This document shows positions 5,231 to 7,985 of a stretch of DNA of 7,985 bases, one piece after another. The notes under the pieces were generated by a model, which made no database searches, was not told the DNA's origin, and saw nothing but the letters and a program-made list of their open reading frames with translations. The DNA comes from Nitrospiria bacterium (GTDB lineage: Bacteria > Nitrospirota > CAKKRA01 > 9FT-COMBO-42-15): NCBI GenBank assembly GCA_919902475.1, contig CAKKRA010000357.1, positions 2,892 through 10,876 on the forward strand, in the 5' to 3' direction. The translations under genes were made by a program, and so were the position numbers. Within the stretch, counting starts at the first letter, position 1; every line of letters starts with the position of its first letter.

Positions 5231-5263
5231 GCCGCCCCCCCACGCGGGGGCGTGGATTGAAAC
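5231..5263 (+). CRISPR. Solitary CRISPR repeat of type I-C kind, no array
   Basis: The 33-bp unit begins GCCGCCCCCCCACGC and ends GGGGGCGTGGATTGAAAC. The ending GTGGATTGAAAC and the stem CGCCCCC / GGGGGCG (7 bp around a 6-base loop CCACGC) are the classic form of type I-C repeats, which usually start GTCGC and are 32-33 bp long. Cas5d would cut such a hairpin at the base to leave the 3' tail as crRNA handle; this is family knowledge. No second copy, spacer, leader or cas gene occurs in the window. It lies 4 bp after the hsdM remnant and 16 bp before the uppP promoter. Confidence 0.75.
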
Positions 5264-5279
5264 CCAAAAAAGTTTTTGA

Positions 5280-5308
5280 TTGACTTTTCTATTGCTGCTA
5301 ACTAAAAT
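5280..5308 (+). promoter_or_regulatory. Sigma-70 promoter of uppP
   Basis: TTGACT (5280-5285) and TAAAAT (5303-5308) are 17 bases apart. Transcription would start near 5315, only about 6 bases before the uppP ATG, and no Shine-Dalgarno sequence is visible between them. Confidence 0.65.
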
Positions 5309-5320
5309 CCAGACACAAAA

Positions 5321-6142
5321 ATGGACTTACTAATTCTTATCAAAGCCTTTATCCTCGGCATTGTTGAGGGCTTAACAGAGTTCCTGCCGATTTCAAGCAC
5401 AGGCCATCTTATTATTGCAGGCGACCTTTTGAGTTTTAATAACGAGGTCGGCAAGGTGTTTGAGATCGCCATACAGCTCGGCGCAATACTTGCTGTCTGC
5501 TATGAGTATCGCAGCCGCTTGGCTAAGGTCATTTTCAGCCTGCCTTATAACAGCCAGGCGAGGGGTTTTGTCATTAACCTGTTTATCGCCTTTCTGCCTG
5601 CTGCTATACTCGGCGTCTTGTTTATAAAGATAATCAAAATATATCTATTTCAGCCATTTGCAGTAGCCATTGCATTTATTGCAGGCGGCCTAATTATTTT
5701 GTTTGTGGAAAGGCGGCCGATTGTCCCCAGTATAGAGAATATAGACAGCATGAACTGGAAAGATAGCCTGAAGATCGGCTTTGCACAGGTATTTTCTCTA
5801 ATCCCAGGCACATCACGCGCAGGGGCAACTATTATTGGCGGCATGATATTCGGCTTGTCGCGAAAAGCGGCTACTGAGTTCTCGTTCTTTCTTGCAATAC
5901 CGATTATATCTGCTGCAACATTTTATGATTTGTATAAGCACTGGCATCTGCTTAGCGCTAATGACATTAGCGTATTTGCTGTTGGTTTTATAACCGCGTT
6001 TTTCAGCGCCTTTATTGCAGTAAGGGCTCTGCTTAGCTACATTGCACACCACAATTTTATACCCTTTGCCTGGTACCGCATTGTCTTTGGCATAATTCTT
6101 CTGATTTACTATCGCTCAGCGCTTTTTCAGGCAATATCATAA
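5321..6142 (+). CDS. uppP: Undecaprenyl-diphosphatase UppP (BacA)
   Basis: This inner-membrane enzyme removes a phosphate from undecaprenyl diphosphate to give undecaprenyl phosphate, the lipid carrier for peptidoglycan and other surface polymers; extra copies give bacitracin resistance. At 273 residues it has normal length. The two BacA catalytic motifs are complete: EGLTEFLPISSTGHL at 16-30 (E17, E20, S25-S26, H29) and PGTSRAG at 162-168 with the key R166. It is strongly hydrophobic, with segments near 4-22, 45-61, 84-104, 112-130, 183-200, 217-238 and 248-265 consistent with the BacA fold. The ATG at 5321 gives the standard family N-terminus (MDLLILIKAFILGIVEGLTE), so the start is credible even though no ribosome binding site precedes it. 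It is transcribed from its own promoter and is followed by the separate gap promoter. Confidence 0.97.
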   Translation: MDLLILIKAFILGIVEGLTEFLPISSTGHLIIAGDLLSFNNEVGKVFEIAIQLGAILAVCYEYRSRLAKVIFSLPYNSQARGFVINLFIAFLPAAILGVLFIKIIKIYLFQPFAVAIAFIAGGLIILFVERRPIVPSIENIDSMNWKDSLKIGFAQVFSLIPGTSRAGATIIGGMIFGLSRKAATEFSFFLAIPIISAATFYDLYKHWHLLSANDISVFAVGFITAFFSAFIAVRALLSYIAHHNFIPFAWYRIVFGIILLIYYRSALFQAIS

Positions 6143-6157
6143 GCAGAAATTTTTCAA

Positions 6158-6186
6158 TTGACATTTCCTCTGTCCGTTACTATAAT
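6158..6186 (+). promoter_or_regulatory. Perfect consensus sigma-70 promoter of gap-pgk
   Basis: TTGACA (6158-6163) and TATAAT (6181-6186) match the consensus at all 12 positions with the ideal 17-base spacer. Transcription would start near 6193, leaving an AT-rich leader of about 97 nt before gap. A strong constitutive promoter suits an abundant glycolytic operon. Confidence 0.9.
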
Positions 6187-6289
6187 TCATTAATAAAAAA
6201 TCAAATATGCCTTCCAGCTTTGCTTCAAAGATTTATTAAATTTATCAATAGATTATATAATTATATCTTTATAAAATAAGGAGGAACAA

Positions 6290-7297
6290 ATGGCTATAAA
6301 AGTGGGAATAAACGGCTTTGGAAGAATAGGAAGAAACTTCTTTCGCACATCTCTCGGCAATAAGGAGATAGAGATTACTGTTATCAATGATTTAACAGAT
6401 GCTAAAACATTGGCGCATCTTTTGAAATACGATTCAGTGCACGGCATCTTTGATGCAAAGGTAGAGGCAAAGGAAGGGGCAATAGTTGTAAACGGCAGGG
6501 AGTCAAAAATCCTTGCAGTTAAAGACCCTGCTGTGCTCCCATGGAAGGATATGGGTATAGATATAGTAATAGAATCTACAGGCCATTTTACAGACAAGGC
6601 AGGCGCATCAAAGCATTTAACAGCAGGAGCAAAAAAGGTGATTATATCCGCGCCTGCAAAGGAACCTGACCTGACGGTTGTTATGGGCGTAAATGAGAAT
6701 GACTATGACCCCAAAAAGCACAATATCATCTCCAATGCCTCCTGCACAACAAACTGCCTTGCCCCGGTTGCAAAGGTGCTGCTTGATAATTTCGGAATAA
6801 AGCGCGGCTTGATGACTACCATCCATTCGTATACAAATGACCAGAGGATACTTGACCTTCCGCACAAGGACCTGCGCCGTGCAAGGGCAGCAGCAGTATC
6901 CATGATACCTACAACAACAGGCGCTGCAAAGGCAGTGGGCCTTGTCCTCCCGTCATTAAAAGGCAAGGTGGATGGCATGGCAATGAGGGTGCCGACAGCA
7001 AATGTCTCTGTTGTAGACTTTGTGTGCGAGGTGGAAAAGGATGTTACAGAGGATGAGGTAAAGGCTGCATTAAGAAAGGCTGCTGAAGGCCCGTTAAAAG
7101 GCATACTATCATACTCAGACGAGGAGCTTGTATCAGTGGATTTTAATAATAATCCAAATTCCTCTATTGTTGACGCTAATCTTACAAAGGTGATTGAAAA
7201 GAGGATGGTAAAGGTTATTTCATGGTATGACAATGAGTGGGGATATTCATCAAGGCTGAAGGATTTGATTCTGTATATGGGAAAGAAGGGATATTAA
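6290..7297 (+). CDS. gap: Glyceraldehyde-3-phosphate dehydrogenase, phosphorylating, NAD type
   Basis: This cytoplasmic enzyme converts glyceraldehyde 3-phosphate, NAD and phosphate to 1,3-bisphosphoglycerate and NADH, reversibly, in glycolysis/gluconeogenesis. At 335 residues it has full family length. The Rossmann motif GINGFGRIGR is at 6-15. D34 at the end of the second strand (VINDLTD) together with L190-P191 favours NAD over NADP. The active-site motif SNASCTTNCLAP at 148-159 places the catalytic cysteine at C152, and the general base is H179 in TTIHSYTNDQ. The C-terminal WYDNEWGYSSRL motif is at 312-323. The start is set by AGGAGG at 6280-6285, a strong ribosome binding site. It has its own consensus promoter and is followed after two bases by pgk, so the two are cotranscribed. 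Confidence 0.99.
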   Translation: MAIKVGINGFGRIGRNFFRTSLGNKEIEITVINDLTDAKTLAHLLKYDSVHGIFDAKVEAKEGAIVVNGRESKILAVKDPAVLPWKDMGIDIVIESTGHFTDKAGASKHLTAGAKKVIISAPAKEPDLTVVMGVNENDYDPKKHNIISNASCTTNCLAPVAKVLLDNFGIKRGLMTTIHSYTNDQRILDLPHKDLRRARAAAVSMIPTTTGAAKAVGLVLPSLKGKVDGMAMRVPTANVSVVDFVCEVEKDVTEDEVKAALRKAAEGPLKGILSYSDEELVSVDFNNNPNSSIVDANLTKVIEKRMVKVISWYDNEWGYSSRLKDLILYMGKKGY

Positions 7298-7299
7298 AG

Positions 7300-7985
7300 A
7301 TGTATCTGAACAACAAGATGACAATAGAAGATGTAGATATTAAAGGTAAGCGGGTTTTCATAAGGGCTGATTTTAATGTCCCTTTAAACGGCAATCAGAA
7401 TATTACAGATGATACGCGAATAAGATGCACCCTTCCAACGATCAATCATGCAATAGATGAAGGCGCAAAGGTTATTCTTTGCTCCCATCTTGGAAGGCCG
7501 AAAGGAAAGAGGGTTGAGCAGTTCAGCCTTGCGCCGGTTGCAAAGAGGCTAAAAAGGCTTCTCAATAAAGAGGTAATATTTGCAAATGACTGTATTGGCG
7601 AAGAGGTTGAGAAGATAATAGCAAAGATGAAGGCCGGGGATGTTGTGCTTCTTGAAAATCTGAGATTCCATGCTGGCGAGGAGTCAAATGACGAGGCATT
7701 TTCAAAGGCTCTTGCAAGGCTTGCAGATGTATATGTGAATGACGCCTTTGGCGCTGCGCACAGGAGCCATGCATCTATAGCAGGCGTTACCAAATATGTC
7801 CCTGTTTCTGTTGCAGGATTTTTGATGAAAAAGGAGATTGAGTATCTTGTAGGCGCGGTTGCAAACCCTGTTCGTCCCTTTGTTGCTGTGCTCGGAGGCG
7901 CAAAGGTTTCTGGAAAAATAGGCGTGATAGAAAATCTCGGCGAAAAGGTTGACAAGGTAATAATCGGCGGCGGCATGGCCTTTAC
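7300..7985 (+). CDS. pgk: Phosphoglycerate kinase, 3' end beyond the window
   Basis: Pgk transfers the acyl phosphate of 1,3-bisphosphoglycerate to ADP, giving 3-phosphoglycerate and ATP, the step after Gap. The window contains 228 complete codons, the N-terminal substrate domain and hinge of a protein normally near 395-400 residues. Visible motifs are FIRADFNVPL (20-29), the SHLGRPKG loop (62-69) that binds the substrate phosphate, LLENLRFH (117-124), VNDAFGAAHRSHAS (146-159), GGAKVSGKI (199-207) and GGGMAF at the cut edge. The ATG at 7300 is preferred because GAAGGG lies about ten bases before it and it follows the gap stop by two bases. A second in-frame ATG at 7318 has no ribosome binding site but would give the more usual family N-terminus (MTIEDVDIKGK), so it is possible. 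The gene is open to the window edge, with no sign of damage. Confidence 0.98.
   Translation, partial: MYLNNKMTIEDVDIKGKRVFIRADFNVPLNGNQNITDDTRIRCTLPTINHAIDEGAKVILCSHLGRPKGKRVEQFSLAPVAKRLKRLLNKEVIFANDCIGEEVEKIIAKMKAGDVVLLENLRFHAGEESNDEAFSKALARLADVYVNDAFGAAHRSHASIAGVTKYVPVSVAGFLMKKEIEYLVGAVANPVRPFVAVLGGAKVSGKIGVIENLGEKVDKVIIGGGMAF

Noticed and set aside
6255..6266. ATATAATTATAT palindrome in the gap leader as an operator
   Set aside because: It is short and lies in very AT-rich DNA where such symmetry is expected by chance.
6617..7233. Minus-strand open frames opposite gap
   Set aside because: They are shadows of the biased codon use of gap, with no independent support.
7446..7976. Minus-strand 176-codon frame opposite pgk
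   Set aside because: It mirrors the pgk reading frame, which carries all expected kinase motifs.

Overview
The window is a bacterial chromosomal segment of moderately AT-rich DNA. Core genes sit at both ends and a roughly 3.5 kb accessory patch lies between them. The core genes are hflX on the minus strand at the left, and uppP, gap and pgk on the plus strand at the right. The long HflX form with an extra N-terminal domain, the gap-pgk pair and the codon style suggest a Gram-negative anaerobe-like lineage such as Desulfobacterota or Nitrospirota. That placement is inference and the sequence does not fix it.

Positions 1-1750 hold hflX and its promoter. The reading frame and its family-like sequence continue 30 codons upstream of the first ATG. 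They reach an ATC codon that sits exactly where a Shine-Dalgarno sequence and a promoter would place the start.

Positions 1778-5263 are the accessory patch. It contains three separate antitoxin/PIN-toxin pairs: minus strand 1778-2510, plus strand 3489-4125 and plus strand 4429-5057. Among them lie decayed pieces of a type I restriction-modification locus: a frameshifted 3' end of hsdR at 2790-3412 and what looks like the 3' end of hsdM at 5122-5226. Two copies of a 52-bp repeat, each carrying the start of the same small unknown gene, flank the third TA pair. The patch ends with a single 33-bp CRISPR repeat of the type I-C kind at 5231-5263, with no second repeat or spacer array in the window. 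The whole reads as a worn-down defence island whose surviving genes are self-maintaining TA pairs.

Positions 5280-7985 return to housekeeping functions. uppP recycles the undecaprenyl lipid carrier and has its own promoter but almost no leader. gap has a promoter matching the sigma-70 consensus perfectly and a strong ribosome binding site, and is followed after two bases by pgk, which runs off the window. Together gap and pgk carry out consecutive steps of lower glycolysis/gluconeogenesis.
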